Shown here one piece after another: positions 45,328 through 55,190 of a stretch of DNA of 64,000 nucleotides. The notes beneath the pieces were generated by a model that searched no databases, was not told the origin of the DNA, and saw only the letters and a program-made list of their open reading frames with translations. How positions within the stretch are numbered: position 1 is the first letter of the stretch; each line of letters begins with the position of its first letter. The stretch is taken from contig JABSSD010000217.1 in NCBI GenBank assembly GCA_013214575.1, positions 1 through 64,000 on the forward strand. Direction: 5' to 3'. The position numbers were made by a program, and so were the translations under genes. This DNA comes from Paracoccaceae bacterium (GTDB taxonomy: Bacteria; Pseudomonadota; Alphaproteobacteria; Rhodobacterales; Rhodobacteraceae).

Positions 45328-45370
45328 TCATCTGGCTGAAAATATCCCGGGGGTGTGGGGGCTGGCCCCC
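45328..45370. repeat. Dispersed repeat CATCTGGCTGAAAATATCCC..., copy 2
   Basis: This shares 20 identical bases with 32341-32360 and then runs into GTGTGGGGGC-TG-GCCCCC, a GC-only hairpin. It sits between the 3' ends of the convergent ALDH16 and DUF1674 genes. Confidence 0.75.
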
Positions 45371-45392
45371 ACCCTGCCCCTAAAAATCGGCC

Positions 45393-45584
45393 TCAAAAAT
45401 CAATGGCGATGCCCTTTTTCTCCCAATCGCCATAGCGCACCGGGTCCAGACCATCGCGGCCACCCAGCTCTTTGGGCGGTGGCGCCTTGGCCGCCGCCGC
45501 TTTGCGGCGCTGTTCCGCCTCACTCAGGGCGCGCATGGCCGCTGCTGGCAGATCCGTTTTGTCGCTTTCAGTTTGATCACTCAT
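45393..45584 (-). CDS. DUF1674 protein, succinate dehydrogenase assembly factor 4 (SDHAF4)-like
   Basis: The 63-residue protein ends with ELGGRDGLDPVRYGDWEKKG followed by IAIDF, the diagnostic C-terminal motif of DUF1674/SDHAF4. The N-terminal half is Ala/Lys-rich and probably disordered. In mitochondria the homologue binds flavinylated SdhA and protects it during complex II assembly. AAGGAACCC precedes the ATG at 45584; the longer open frame upstream overlaps rsmB and is not used. It is divergent from rsmB, and no sdh genes are in the window. Confidence 0.87.
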   Translation of the reverse strand: MSDQTESDKTDLPAAAMRALSEAEQRRKAAAAKAPPPKELGGRDGLDPVRYGDWEKKGIAIDF

Positions 45585-45670
45585 CGCGGGTTCCTTTATG
45601 CTGAACCCATGATATACGCCCCTGTCTCGCGGGAACAACCCGCATGCCGCACCCGCTTTAGGAGCTGACC

Positions 45671-46957
45671 ATGTCCAAACCCACCACCCAATCGGCAACT
45701 CAGGCGCGCCGCAGCGCCATCTACTTGCTGGATCAGGTGCTTGGCGAAGGGCGGCTGCTGCCCGAAATTCTCGCCGCCGGGACCCTGGACACGCTGCCCC
45801 CCGAAGAGCGGGCGCGGGCGCAGCGACTGGCGACACAGACCCTGCGCGGGCTGGAACGCGCCGACCGGCTGCTAAAAAAGCACCTGCGCAAAAAGACCCC
45901 GCTGACGGTGCATAATGCGCTGCGGCTGGGCACCGTCGAGCTGTGCCAGGGGGCCGCCGCCCACGGGGTGGTGCATTCGATGGTCGAAATCATCTCCAAA
46001 CACAAACGCCACGGCAAGCTTAAGGGGCTGGTCAACGCGGTGCTGCGCAAGATGGCCGACGAAGGCCCGGCCGGATGGGCAGAGCTGCGGGTGCCGCGGC
46101 TGCCCAAATGGCTGCGCAGCCCATTGTCCCAGGCTTGGGGAAACGAGGCGATGGCGGCGATGGAGCAGGCCCATTTCAACGGCGCTCCGCTGGATATCAG
46201 CGCCAAACCCGGCACCGATCTGACCGATCTGATCCATTTGAACGGCACCACCCTGCCCACCGGCTCAGTCAGGCTGGCCACCGCCGGGCAAGTTTCGGCG
46301 CTGCCCGGATTTGACGATGGCACCTGGTGGGTACAGGACGCCGCGGCGGCGCTGCCGGCCCAGGTGCTGAACCTGCAACCGGGCGAATCGGTGCTGGACC
46401 TCTGCGCCGCCCCCGGCGGCAAGACGCTGCAAATGGCGGCAGTCGGCGCAAAAGTCACCGCAGTTGATATTTCCAAGGGGCGGATGGCGCGGCTGCAGGA
46501 AAACCTGACCCGCACCGATCTGGTGGCCTCGGTTGTAGTGGGCGACGCGCTGGAGCAGCAGGGCCAATATGATGCGGTGCTGCTCGACGCGCCCTGCTCG
46601 GCCACCGGCACCATTCGCCGCCACCCCGACCTGCCCTATGCCAAGGACGGCAGTGAGTTCGGCCCGCTGATCGAGTTGCAGGCGCGGATGCTGGCCCATG
46701 CCTGGAGCCTGGTGAAACCCGGCGGACGACTGCTGTACTGCACCTGTTCGCTACTGCCAGACGAGGGCGAATGCCAGGTTGAGGAGGCGCTGGAGATGTT
46801 CGCCGATATGACAGTGGACCGCGACGCGCTGGCTCTGCCCGGTGTTGAGGCCGCCTGGATCACCAGCGAGGGCGGGTTGCGGCTGCGCCCCGATTACTGG
46901 GCCGATCAAGGTGGCATGGACGGGTTTTACATGGCCTGCCTGCGCAAAGCCGCCTGA
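45671..46957 (+). CDS. rsmB: RsmB/NOP-family 16S rRNA cytosine-5 methyltransferase
   Basis: The 428-residue protein combines an N-terminal NusB-like RNA-binding domain (about 10-140) with a SAM-dependent Rossmann methyltransferase: SAM site LDLCAAPGGKTLQM, the DAPCSATGTIRRHPD motif (release Cys) and the catalytic Cys in LLYCTCSLLPDEGE. It methylates cytosine 967 of 16S rRNA in E. coli. TTTAGGAGCTGACC places the start at 45671. It leads a same-strand run that continues through the heparinase-like gene and purH. Confidence 0.93.
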   Translation: MSKPTTQSATQARRSAIYLLDQVLGEGRLLPEILAAGTLDTLPPEERARAQRLATQTLRGLERADRLLKKHLRKKTPLTVHNALRLGTVELCQGAAAHGVVHSMVEIISKHKRHGKLKGLVNAVLRKMADEGPAGWAELRVPRLPKWLRSPLSQAWGNEAMAAMEQAHFNGAPLDISAKPGTDLTDLIHLNGTTLPTGSVRLATAGQVSALPGFDDGTWWVQDAAAALPAQVLNLQPGESVLDLCAAPGGKTLQMAAVGAKVTAVDISKGRMARLQENLTRTDLVASVVVGDALEQQGQYDAVLLDAPCSATGTIRRHPDLPYAKDGSEFGPLIELQARMLAHAWSLVKPGGRLLYCTCSLLPDEGECQVEEALEMFADMTVDRDALALPGVEAAWITSEGGLRLRPDYWADQGGMDGFYMACLRKAA

Positions 46958-47049
46958 GTTCAGCCGACCTCGGTATTCACCGGTGACTTGCGACAGCGCC
47001 CGCGTTATGCTCCGGCCGAAACGCCAGCAGAGCGTATGAGGCAGAGAGC

Positions 47050-48792
47050 ATGTCCAGACACGATAGATCGGCAAGCCGGAGCACCCGCTTCCTGAACCGC
47101 CTGTACGCCCAGCTGGCGCGCAGGCAGGCGGCGGCAACGGGGTTTGTCTCGCAACCCGAGCCCCGCACCATTGGCAGCTTTGCCCGTGGCCGACAGCTGG
47201 TGGCCGGCAATCTGCTGTTTGCCGGCTATCTGGTTGAATCACCCACCACCGGCCTGTGGGAGGTCGAGGCCCCTGACCTGGCCTTTGACGCCGAACGGAA
47301 CGGTTTTGCCTGGCTCGATGACCTGGCCTCGGTGGGCGACCTGCCGGCCCGTGAAAAAGCTCAGAAATGGCTCTGGGGCTGGATCAAGGCGCATGGCAAG
47401 GGCCGCGGCCCTGGCTGGTCTCCGGATCTGACCGGCCGCCGGGTGATCCGCTGGATCAACCACGCCTTGTTCCTGCTGCGCGGCCAGGACAAAGACGCCA
47501 GCGACGCCTTTTACCGTTCGTTGTCGCAACAGACCTGGTTTCTGTCACGCCGCTGGCACAGCGCCGCGCCCGGGCTGCCCCGGTTCGAAGCGCTGACCGG
47601 GTTGATCTACGCCGGGCTGGCGCTGCAGGGCCGCGAAGAGCTGGCCGATCCGGCGATCAGGGCGCTGGCGCTGGAATGCCAACAACAGATTGACGACCGC
47701 GGCGGCCTGCCAACCCGCAACCCCGAAGAATTGCTTGAGGTCTTTACCCTGCTGACCTGGGCCGCGGCGGCCCTGCACGAGGCGGGACGCACGGTGCCAC
47801 AGGCCCATACCGCCGCAATTCAACGGATGGCCCCCACCCTGCGCACCCTGCGCCACAGTGACGGCGGGCTGGCCCGGTTTCACGGCGGCGGGCGTGGCCA
47901 GGAGGGCTGGCTGGATCACGCATTGGCGGCCAGCCATGTGGCTGGCATCCAGCCAGACCGGTTGGCGATGGGCTATGCCCGATTGTCAGCCGGCCGCAGC
48001 TCGGTGATTATCGACGCCAGTGTGCCGCCGCTTGGCGCCGCCTCGAATAACGGACACGCCTCGACGCTGGCCTTTGAGCTCACCTCGGGGCGACGGCCGT
48101 TTATCGTCAACTGCGGATCGGGTGAGGCCTTTGGCGTTGAATGGCGCCGCGCAGGTCGCGCCACCCCATCCCACTCCACCCTCTGCATCGAGGGTCACTC
48201 CAGTGCCCGGTTGAGCCCACCGCAAAAGGGCAGCGGCCATGAGGCGCTGACGGAATCCCCCGATAACGTGCCGGTTGAGATCAGCGAGATCGCCAGCGGC
48301 TTTCGCTTTCAGGGTGGTCACAACGGCTTTGACCGCCATTTCGGCCTGACCCACGCGCGCACGTTAGAGCTGTCCTTTGACGGGCGCACCCTGTCGGGCG
48401 AAGATATGCTACTGGCGCTGGAAGACCCCTCAAAACGGATATTCGACCGGGCGATGGACGCAGTGTCGCTCCGCGGTATCGGTTTTGACATCCGGCTGCA
48501 TTTACACCCCGAAGTGGACGCGGCGCTTGACTTGGGGGGCACCGCCGTATCCATGGCGCTCAGAAGCGGTGAAATCTGGGTGTTCCGCCACGACGGAGGC
48601 TGCCAGCTAAAGCTGGAGCCCAGCGTTTACCTGGAAAAGAACCGCCTGAAACCACGCGCGACAAAACAGATCATTCTCTCCGGCCGGGCAATGCAGTATG
48701 CCACCCGCGTACGGTGGACCTTAAGTAAGGCCCAAGAGACTGCGATTGCCGTGCGCGACCTGAACCGGGATGACCCGGTGATCTTTGACTGA
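47050..48792 (+). CDS. Heparinase II/III-family protein
   Basis: The 580-residue protein has an N-terminal alpha/alpha-toroid region (about 90-310, with repeated W- and L-rich helices such as RVIRWINHALFLLRGQ) and a C-terminal beta-sandwich typical of heparinase II/III lyases (GHASTLAFELTSGRRPFIVN, GRATPSHSTLCIEG). There is no signal peptide, unlike secreted polysaccharide lyases, so it may act on a cytoplasmic or cell-wall-derived polymer. In alphaproteobacteria this gene often sits beside rsmB and purH, as here. The substrate is unknown. Confidence 0.88.
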   Translation: MSRHDRSASRSTRFLNRLYAQLARRQAAATGFVSQPEPRTIGSFARGRQLVAGNLLFAGYLVESPTTGLWEVEAPDLAFDAERNGFAWLDDLASVGDLPAREKAQKWLWGWIKAHGKGRGPGWSPDLTGRRVIRWINHALFLLRGQDKDASDAFYRSLSQQTWFLSRRWHSAAPGLPRFEALTGLIYAGLALQGREELADPAIRALALECQQQIDDRGGLPTRNPEELLEVFTLLTWAAAALHEAGRTVPQAHTAAIQRMAPTLRTLRHSDGGLARFHGGGRGQEGWLDHALAASHVAGIQPDRLAMGYARLSAGRSSVIIDASVPPLGAASNNGHASTLAFELTSGRRPFIVNCGSGEAFGVEWRRAGRATPSHSTLCIEGHSSARLSPPQKGSGHEALTESPDNVPVEISEIASGFRFQGGHNGFDRHFGLTHARTLELSFDGRTLSGEDMLLALEDPSKRIFDRAMDAVSLRGIGFDIRLHLHPEVDAALDLGGTAVSMALRSGEIWVFRHDGGCQLKLEPSVYLEKNRLKPRATKQIILSGRAMQYATRVRWTLSKAQETAIAVRDLNRDDPVIFD

Positions 48793-48813
48793 GCCTGCAA
48801 AGGACTGCCTGAT

Positions 48814-50403
48814 ATGACCGACCTTCACCCCGTACGCCGTGCGCTGCTTTCCGTATCCGACAAGACCGGCCTGATCGAGCTGGGCCAGGCGCTGTCCGCG
48901 CGCGGTGTTGAACTGCTCTCGACCGGCGGCTCTGCCAAGGCACTGCGCGACGCGGGTCTGACGGTCAGGGACGTCTCTGACGTCACCGGCTTTCCCGAAA
49001 TGATGGATGGCCGCGTCAAGACCCTGCATCCCGGCGTTCACGGCGGCTTGCTGGCGCTGCGCGACAATGATGCGCATGTTGCAGCGATGGCAAAGCACGG
49101 CATTGTTGAAATCGACCTGCTGGTGGTCAACCTCTACCCGTTTGAGGAGACCGTCGCCAAGGGCGCCGACTATGACACCTGCATCGAGAACATCGACATC
49201 GGCGGCCCGGCAATGATCCGCGCGGCGGCCAAGAACCACGGCTTTGTCAACGTGGTGGTGGATGTCGAGGACTATGACGCCCTGCTGGGTGAACTGGACG
49301 CCAACGATGGCCAGACCAGCTACAAGTTTCGCCAGTGGCTGGCGCAGAACGCCTATGCCCGCACCGCCGCCTATGATGCGGCAGTCAGCAACTGGATGGC
49401 CGCTGCGCTAGAGCTGCAAGCCCCCCGTCGCCGCGCCGTGGCAGGCCAGCTGGCGCAGACCCTGCGTTACGGCGAGAACCCGCATCAGCAGGCGGCCTTT
49501 TACCTGGATGGCTCGGCCCGCCCCGGTGTCGCCACCGCCACCCAGGTGCAGGGCAAGGAACTATCTTATAACAACATCAACGACACCGATGCAGCGTTTG
49601 AACTGGTGTCGGAATTTGACGCCGCCAACGGCCCTGCCGTGGCAATCATCAAACACGCCAACCCCTGCGGTGTGGCGCAGGCGGCAAGCCTGACCGAAGC
49701 CTACCAAAAGGCCTTTGACTGCGACCGTACCTCCGCCTTTGGCGGCATCGTGGCGCTGAACATGCCGCTGGACGCCGCCACCGCCAAAGAGATTGTGCAG
49801 ATCTTTACCGAGGTGGTGATTGCCCCCGGCGCCTCAGATGAGGCAAAAGCGATCTTTGCCGCCAAAAAGAACCTGCGGCTACTGCTCACCGATGGGCTGC
49901 CCAATCCGCTGGACAGTGGCATGACCATCCGTCAGGTCTCGGGCGGCATGCTGGTACAGGACAAGGACGTCGGCCACCGCGCCATGCAGGATCTCAAGGT
50001 GGTGACCAAAATCGCCCCGACTGAGGCCCAAATGCGCGACCTGCTATTTGCCTGGAAAGTGGCGAAACACGTCAAGTCAAACGCCATCGTCTATGTCAAA
50101 GACGGCCAGACCGTCGGCGTCGGTGCCGGCCAGATGAACCGCCTCGACAGCGCCACCATTGCCGGGCTCAAGGCTCAGCGCATGGCCGACGTGCTGGAAC
50201 TGGACAGCAGCCTGGCCAAGGGCTCTGCGGTGGCTTCGGATGCTTTCTTTCCCTTTGCCGATGGTCTGCTGGAAGCCGCCGCGGCCGGCGCCAGCTGCGT
50301 CATTCAGCCCGGTGGCTCGATGCGCGACAATGAAGTGATCGCAGCTGCGGACGAGGCTGGCCTGGCCATGGTCTTTACCGGCATGCGCCACTTCCGCCAC
50401 TAA
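48814..50403 (+). CDS. purH: Bifunctional AICAR transformylase/IMP cyclohydrolase
   Basis: The 529-residue enzyme catalyses the last two steps of IMP synthesis. The N-terminal MGS-like cyclohydrolase domain (about 1-190) has [13 protein letters not shown] and [12 protein letters not shown]; the C-terminal transformylase has [13 protein letters not shown], the catalytic Lys-His in IIKHANPCG, and the closing [15 protein letters not shown]. The length matches E. coli PurH. AAAGGACT precedes the ATG, 21 bases after the heparinase-like gene. Confidence 0.98.
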   Translation: MTDLHPVRRALLSVSDKTGLIELGQALSARGVELLSTGGSAKALRDAGLTVRDVSDVTGFPEMMDGRVKTLHPGVHGGLLALRDNDAHVAAMAKHGIVEIDLLVVNLYPFEETVAKGADYDTCIENIDIGGPAMIRAAAKNHGFVNVVVDVEDYDALLGELDANDGQTSYKFRQWLAQNAYARTAAYDAAVSNWMAAALELQAPRRRAVAGQLAQTLRYGENPHQQAAFYLDGSARPGVATATQVQGKELSYNNINDTDAAFELVSEFDAANGPAVAIIKHANPCGVAQAASLTEAYQKAFDCDRTSAFGGIVALNMPLDAATAKEIVQIFTEVVIAPGASDEAKAIFAAKKNLRLLLTDGLPNPLDSGMTIRQVSGGMLVQDKDVGHRAMQDLKVVTKIAPTEAQMRDLLFAWKVAKHVKSNAIVYVKDGQTVGVGAGQMNRLDSATIAGLKAQRMADVLELDSSLAKGSAVASDAFFPFADGLLEAAAAGASCVIQPGGSMRDNEVIAAADEAGLAMVFTGMRHFRH

Positions 50404-50419
50404 GGGAACAGGCAGGGGT

Positions 50420-50899
50420 ATGGCAATGCGTTGGATGTTTTGGGCTGCTTTTGCGTCCCTTTTGCTGGATCAGGCAAGCAAGTATCTGGTGATCCACGGG
50501 ATGCAGCTCTGGCGGCTCCGCAGCATCGACGTGCTGCCGCCCCTGCTCAACTTTCGCTATGCCGAAAACCGCGGCATCAACTTTGGCCTGTTCGGAGATG
50601 GCACGGAGACCATGCGCTGGATCCTAATCGGCGTGTCGCTGGTGATCTGCGTCGCGGTTGCGATCTGGATTCGGGGCTGGCACCCGTCGCGCTGGATGCA
50701 GCTTTCAGCCGGGCTAGTTATCGGCGGCGCCCTGGGCAATGTGGCGGATCGGCTGCTCTATGGCTACGTGCTGGACTTTCTCAATATGTCCTGTTGCGGC
50801 ATTCGCAATCCCTATTCTTTCAACGTCGCCGACATCTTTATTTTCGCCGGTGCCGCGGGGCTGATCTTGTTTGAAAACCGGGATAAAAAGGCCGCGTGA
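50420..50899 (+). CDS. lspA: Lipoprotein signal peptidase (SPase II)
   Basis: The 159-residue membrane protein has four helices and the aspartyl-protease residues of LspA in GNVADRLLYGYVLDF and FNVADIFIF, with the earlier conserved LDQASKYLV and NRGINFGLF. It removes signal peptides from diacylglyceryl-prolipoproteins, and the next gene encodes such a lipoprotein. AGGGGT precedes the first ATG; a second ATG at 50426 is possible. It is 16 bases downstream of purH. Confidence 0.95.
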   Translation: MAMRWMFWAAFASLLLDQASKYLVIHGMQLWRLRSIDVLPPLLNFRYAENRGINFGLFGDGTETMRWILIGVSLVICVAVAIWIRGWHPSRWMQLSAGLVIGGALGNVADRLLYGYVLDFLNMSCCGIRNPYSFNVADIFIFAGAAGLILFENRDKKAA

Positions 50900-50952
50900 C
50901 CTTGGTATTAAAATGCTGTAAAAGCACGTCAAACAGGCAGGAGTACGGGGCC

Positions 50953-51468
50953 ATGCGGATCCCTCTGGGTGTAATTTTTCTGACCACAGCGGTGGCCCTG
51001 GCGGGTTGCAGTTCAACAGGCCTGCGCGAATTACAGCAGCCCACCACTGGACCAGATGAATTTCTGGTGATGCCAGCCGAGCCGCTGACAGCGCCCGAAG
51101 ACTATACCGCGCTGCCCGCCCCGACACCGGGCGGCGCCAATCTGACTGACCAGAACCCTCAGGCCGAGGCCATTGTTGCCCTTGGCGGCAACCCGGCGGC
51201 GCTGAACGCAGGTGGCGCCGTCCCCTCCAGTGATGGCGCCCTGGTCACCGCCTCCAGCCGCTATGGGGTCGAGCCCGACGTACGCGCCTCCCTCGCAGCC
51301 GAGGACGCCGCCTTTCGCAAGCGCGAGCACCGGACCGCACAGTTCAAGCTATTTTCAGTTGATCGCTACGAAGAAGCCTATAAAAAAGAAGCCATCAATC
51401 CATTTGAGGTTAGCCAGCGGTTCCGAGATTCCGGATATATCACCCCTTCGGCTCCTCCAGGACAATAG
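50953..51468 (+). CDS. DUF3035 lipoprotein (BamF-like)
   Basis: The 171-residue protein has a lipoprotein signal peptide with lipobox VALAGC (Cys at about residue 18), then a Pro/Ala-rich region (DEFLVMPAEPLTAPEDYTALP) and a basic C-terminal part. The DEFLV-PLT-PPD-type motif is that of DUF3035, proposed as BamF, an alphaproteobacterial accessory of outer-membrane protein assembly. I chose the ATG at 50953 behind AGGAG, which removes a non-hydrophobic 19-residue extension. It directly follows lspA, the enzyme that would process it. Confidence 0.85.
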   Translation: MRIPLGVIFLTTAVALAGCSSTGLRELQQPTTGPDEFLVMPAEPLTAPEDYTALPAPTPGGANLTDQNPQAEAIVALGGNPAALNAGGAVPSSDGALVTASSRYGVEPDVRASLAAEDAAFRKREHRTAQFKLFSVDRYEEAYKKEAINPFEVSQRFRDSGYITPSAPPGQ

Positions 51469-51618
51469 TGCTCACGTTTACGACAGACAGGTCGCTACAA
51501 TCTTGACCGCGGCCTGCTGAACTCTGAACTATCAGGTCGGCCGTCCTCGGACCCAGATTCGTGTTTTATGCGCATCCAGATCACCTGTCGGTCAATGTGA
51601 AACCAAGGAGAATTCCGT

Positions 51619-52962
51619 ATGATCAGACGGATCGCATGGGCGAGCGCAGTGCTCTCGGCCAGTTGGGCCGCCCCGACAATTGCCGGTGAGGACCTGGTGT
51701 CCAGCTTCACCCTTGGCAATGGTATGCAGGTTGTTGTCGTCGAGGATCACCGCGCCCCGGTGGTGCAGCATATGGTCTGGTACCGGGCCGGCTCTGCCGA
51801 TGAACCCAAAGGCCAGTCCGGGGTGGCGCATTATCTGGAACACCTGCTGTTCAAAGCCACCGATACGCTGGAATCCGGCGAGCTGTCATCGACGGTGGCG
51901 GCCAATGGCGGCAAGGACAACGCCTTTACCAGCCACGATTACACCGCCTACTACCAGCGGATCGCCTCGGACCGGCTCGAGCTGATGATGCGGATGGAAA
52001 GCGACCGCATGGTCAATATCCGGCTGACCGAACGCGACATTACCACCGAGCGCGAAGTGATCCTGGAGGAGCGCAACCAGCGCACCGACAACAACCCGCG
52101 CGCCCTGTTCCGTGAACAATCCAACGCGGTGCAATACCACAATCACCGCTACGGCGTGCCGGTCATCGGCTGGCGCCACGAGATGGAAAGCCTCGACATG
52201 GGCGACGCGCTGTCGTTTTACGGCACCTATTATGCCCCCAATAACGCCATTCTGGTGGTCTCGGGCGATGTTGATCCGGCTGAGGTGAAATCGCTGGCCG
52301 AGATCTATTACGGCGCCATCCCGGCCAATCCGGATCTGCCCAAGCGGCTGCGCAGCAAAGAACCCCCGCAGACCGCAGCCCGGCGGCTGACCTTCAAAGA
52401 TGCCCGGGTGGCCCAGCCCTATGTGCAGCGTTCCTATCTGGCGCCGGAACGCGACAGCGGCGCCCAGCAACAGGCCGCAGCGCTGTATCTGCTGGCTGAG
52501 ATTCTGGGTGGAGGCACCACCTCCTATCTGGCCAATGCGCTGCAATTCGACCAGCAAATCGCCGTCTATACCGGCGCGTTCTACTCGGGCATATCGTTAG
52601 ACGACACCACGTTTTCATTCCTTGTGGTGCCCAGCGAAGGCGTCACCCTGCAACAGGCCGAAGACGCACTGGACCAGACCTATACCGATTTTCTGGAAGA
52701 TGGCGTAGACGCCGAACAGCTGGACCGGATCAAACTGCAACTGCGCGCCTCTGAAATCTACGCCCGCGACAATGTCGATGGCATCGCCAACCGCTATGGC
52801 CGGGCGCTGACCTCTGGGCTGACCGTCGCCGACGTGCAGGCCTGGCCCGGTATCCTGCAGGCGGTCACCGCCGAACAAATCATCGCAATTGCCAAACAGG
52901 TGCTTAGACCCGAGGTTTCAGTCACCGGCTGGCTGATGCGCGACGAGGAGATCATCCAATGA
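51619..52962 (+). CDS. M16-family zinc metallopeptidase, catalytic partner
   Basis: The 447-residue protein has a signal peptide (MIRRIAWASAVLSASWAAPTIA) and the inverted zinc motif HxxEH as His71-Tyr-Leu-Glu74-His75 (GVAHYLEHLLFK) with the distal Glu in TEREVILEERNQR, so it is catalytically equipped. Two M16 domains follow (pitrilysin/processing-peptidase fold), the second containing the YLAPERDSGAQQ segment. It is probably periplasmic. A strong AAGGAGAA site precedes the ATG. It overlaps the next M16 gene by four bases, and the two products are expected to form a heterodimer. Confidence 0.93.
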   Translation: MIRRIAWASAVLSASWAAPTIAGEDLVSSFTLGNGMQVVVVEDHRAPVVQHMVWYRAGSADEPKGQSGVAHYLEHLLFKATDTLESGELSSTVAANGGKDNAFTSHDYTAYYQRIASDRLELMMRMESDRMVNIRLTERDITTEREVILEERNQRTDNNPRALFREQSNAVQYHNHRYGVPVIGWRHEMESLDMGDALSFYGTYYAPNNAILVVSGDVDPAEVKSLAEIYYGAIPANPDLPKRLRSKEPPQTAARRLTFKDARVAQPYVQRSYLAPERDSGAQQQAAALYLLAEILGGGTTSYLANALQFDQQIAVYTGAFYSGISLDDTTFSFLVVPSEGVTLQQAEDALDQTYTDFLEDGVDAEQLDRIKLQLRASEIYARDNVDGIANRYGRALTSGLTVADVQAWPGILQAVTAEQIIAIAKQVLRPEVSVTGWLMRDEEIIQ

Positions 52963-54278
52963 TGGGATTCAAACAAATTGTGGCCACACTGGCCACCTGC
53001 CTTCTCGCCCTGCCGGCGCTCGCTGAGGTGAAAATCAAACAGGTCACCTCACCCGGGGGCATCACCGCCTGGCTGGTCGAGGACCACTCGATCCCCTTTA
53101 CCGCGCTGGAGCTGCGCTTTCGCGGCGGCACCTCGCTGGATGCGCCCGGCAAACGCGGCGCCATCTACCTGATGTCCGGCCTGCTCGAAGAGGGGGCCGG
53201 CGATTTGATGGCACAGGACTACGCCAAGGCCCTCGAAGCGCTGGCGGCGTCGTTTTCCTATGACACCAGCAAAGACACCACCTCGATCTCGGCGCGCTTC
53301 CTGACCGAGAACCGCGACGCTGCCATCGCGCTGTTGCGCGACACCCTTCACTTGCCCCGGTTTGATCAGGTTGCGGTGGACCGGGTGCGGGGTCAGGTGC
53401 TGTCCGGGCTGCGCTCGGATGCCAAAGACCCCAATGACATTGCCGGGCGCGCCTTTTCGGCCATGGCTTACGGCGACCATCCCTATGGCAGTGACGGCAA
53501 GGGCACCATCGACAGCGTCACCGCGCTCAGCCGTCAGGATATTATCGACGCCCACGGGGCTGTGTTTACCCGCGACCAGCTCTACGTCGGCGCCGTCGGT
53601 GACATCGACGCCGACCAGTTGGGCGCCCTGCTCGACACCCTGCTCGGCGATTTGCCTGACACCGGCGCCACCATCCCCGGCCCGGCCACGGTAACCATCC
53701 CCGGCGGCGTCACCGTAATTGATTTCGACACCCCCCAGTCGGTGGCGCTGTTTGGCCAGATCGGCATCGACCGCGACGACCCGCGATTCTTTGCCGCCTA
53801 TGTGATGAACCAGATCCTCGGAGGCGGCTCCTTTGAAAGCCGCCTGATGACCGAGGTCCGCGAGAAACGCGGCCTGACTTACGGGGTCTATTCCTACCTG
53901 GTGCCGCGCGACCTGGCCGCAGTCTACATGGGCTCGGTTGCCTCGGCCAATGACAAGATGGCGCAGGCGGTGCAGGTGATCCGCGATGAATGGCGAAGCA
54001 TGGCAACCAAAGGCGTCACCGAGCAGGAATTGCAAGACGCCAAAACCTACCTGACCGGAGCCTACCCGCTGCGGTTTGATGGCAACGGCCCGATTGCCTC
54101 GATCATGGTGGGGATGCAGGTGCAGGGGCTGCCCATCGACTACATCGCCACCCGCAACGACAAGGTGAACGCAGTGACACTCGAAGACGTCAACCGTCTG
54201 GCGGCCGAGCTAATGGACCCCGAGGGTTTGCATTTCATCGTGGTTGGCCGCCCCCAAGGGCTGCAAACCAGCAACTAA
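52959..54278 (+). CDS. M16-family peptidase-like protein, inactive partner
   Basis: The 439-residue protein has a signal peptide (KQIVATLATCLLALPALA) and the M16 fold, but the HxxEH site is replaced by YLMSGLLEEGAG, so no zinc should bind. The R/Y pair used for substrate binding in the second half is present in ILGGGSFESRLMTEVREKRGLTYGVYSY. Active/inactive M16 pairs work as heterodimers, as in mitochondrial processing peptidase. It overlaps the catalytic gene (ATGA) and is followed by a strong terminator. Confidence 0.92.
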   Translation: MMGFKQIVATLATCLLALPALAEVKIKQVTSPGGITAWLVEDHSIPFTALELRFRGGTSLDAPGKRGAIYLMSGLLEEGAGDLMAQDYAKALEALAASFSYDTSKDTTSISARFLTENRDAAIALLRDTLHLPRFDQVAVDRVRGQVLSGLRSDAKDPNDIAGRAFSAMAYGDHPYGSDGKGTIDSVTALSRQDIIDAHGAVFTRDQLYVGAVGDIDADQLGALLDTLLGDLPDTGATIPGPATVTIPGGVTVIDFDTPQSVALFGQIGIDRDDPRFFAAYVMNQILGGGSFESRLMTEVREKRGLTYGVYSYLVPRDLAAVYMGSVASANDKMAQAVQVIRDEWRSMATKGVTEQELQDAKTYLTGAYPLRFDGNGPIASIMVGMQVQGLPIDYIATRNDKVNAVTLEDVNRLAAELMDPEGLHFIVVGRPQGLQTSN

Positions 54279-54280
54279 AC

Positions 54281-54324
54281 AAGAAACGGGGCCTAGCTTA
54301 ATCCGCCGCGCCCCGTTTCTTTTT
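54281..54324. terminator. Terminator between the M16 pair and dapB (probably bidirectional)
   Basis: AAGAAACGGGGC (54281-54292) pairs with GCCCCGTTTCTT (54310-54321), 12 bp, followed by TTT on the plus strand; on the minus strand the stem also runs into TTCTTGTTT. It begins two bases after the M16 stop. Confidence 0.85.
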
Positions 54325-54348
54325 GCCAAAACTACTCCCGCCGGAGGC
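54317..54348. repeat. Dispersed repeat TTCTTTTTGCC-N6-ACTCCCGCCGGAGGC, copy 2
   Basis: Same two blocks and the same six-base spacing as at 22136-22167. Here the first block is the 3' arm and T-tract of the terminator. Confidence 0.7.
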
Positions 54349-54380
54349 CGCGGCCCAAGGGGCCGCTTTTTCACTGTCCG

Positions 54381-55190
54381 CTACAGGCCCAAAACATCCA
54401 GCATATCATATTGCCCTGGATCCTTGCCTTGCCCCCACAGCGCCGCCTTCAGGGCACCGCGGGCAAATATGGCGCGGTCGGTTGCCATATGGCGCAGCAC
54501 GATGCGTTCGCCGGCGGCGGCAAACAACACATCATGTTCGCCGACGATGTCACCACCGCGAATCGCCGTGAAGCCAATGTCGCCGCGCTTGCGCGCCCCA
54601 GTGATCCCGTCACGCCCCCGGTCGGACACATCGGCCAGCACCACGCCACGCCCTTCGGCCGCCGCTTCCCCCAGCATCAGGGCAGTACCGGATGGCGCGT
54701 CCACCTTGTGATGGTGATGCGCCTCGATCACCTCAATGTCGAAATCCTCGTCCAGCGCTGCGGCGACCTTTTTGGTCAGCTGCACCAGCAGGTTGACGCC
54801 CAGGGACATATTGCCAGCCCGCACAATCACCGCATGGCGTGCCGCAGGCTCCAGCTGGGATATCTGCGCCGCAGACATACCGGTGGTGCCAATCACATGC
54901 ACCGCCCGCGCCTGCGCTGCCAGGGCGGCAAACTCCAGCGTCGCCTCGGGTGCGGTGAAATCAATCACCGCCTGCGCCCGAGAGAACGCCTCAAGCGCGT
55001 CATCGGTAACTGAAACCCCCACCGCCGCGCCGCCCATGGCAACGCCGACATCCTGACCAACCCAGCCATGGCCCGCGCGTTCCACCACGCCCACCAGCCT
55101 GGCCCTGTCACTGTCCAGCACCGTGCGGATCAGCATCTGCCCCATCCGCCCTGATCCACCGGTAATCACAATCCCTGGCTTATCCGTCAT
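54381..55190 (-). CDS. dapB: 4-hydroxy-tetrahydrodipicolinate reductase
   Basis: The 269-residue enzyme reduces the DapA product on the way to diaminopimelate and lysine. NAD(P)H is bound by [14 protein letters not shown]; the catalytic and substrate residues are in [19 protein letters not shown] (His and Lys). The length is normal. I start at the ATG at 55190 (MTDKPG) preceded by GGTAGGGCAG rather than at 55208. It is divergent from rbfA, with 88 bases between the starts. Confidence 0.96.
   Translation of the reverse strand: MTDKPGIVITGGSGRMGQMLIRTVLDSDRARLVGVVERAGHGWVGQDVGVAMGGAAVGVSVTDDALEAFSRAQAVIDFTAPEATLEFAALAAQARAVHVIGTTGMSAAQISQLEPAARHAVIVRAGNMSLGVNLLVQLTKKVAAALDEDFDIEVIEAHHHHKVDAPSGTALMLGEAAAEGRGVVLADVSDRGRDGITGARKRGDIGFTAIRGGDIVGEHDVLFAAAGERIVLRHMATDRAIFARGALKAALWGQGKDPGQYDMLDVLGL

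Noticed and set aside
45328-45370. CRISPR-like or IS-end interpretation of the CATCTGG repeat
   Set aside because: Only two widely separated copies with no spacers, no transposase and no target duplication; treated as a dispersed element instead.
54281-54324. Possible riboswitch upstream of dapB
   Set aside because: The hairpin is at the 3' side of dapB, not in its leader, and looks like an ordinary terminator. No lysine riboswitch features are seen in the 88-base leader.
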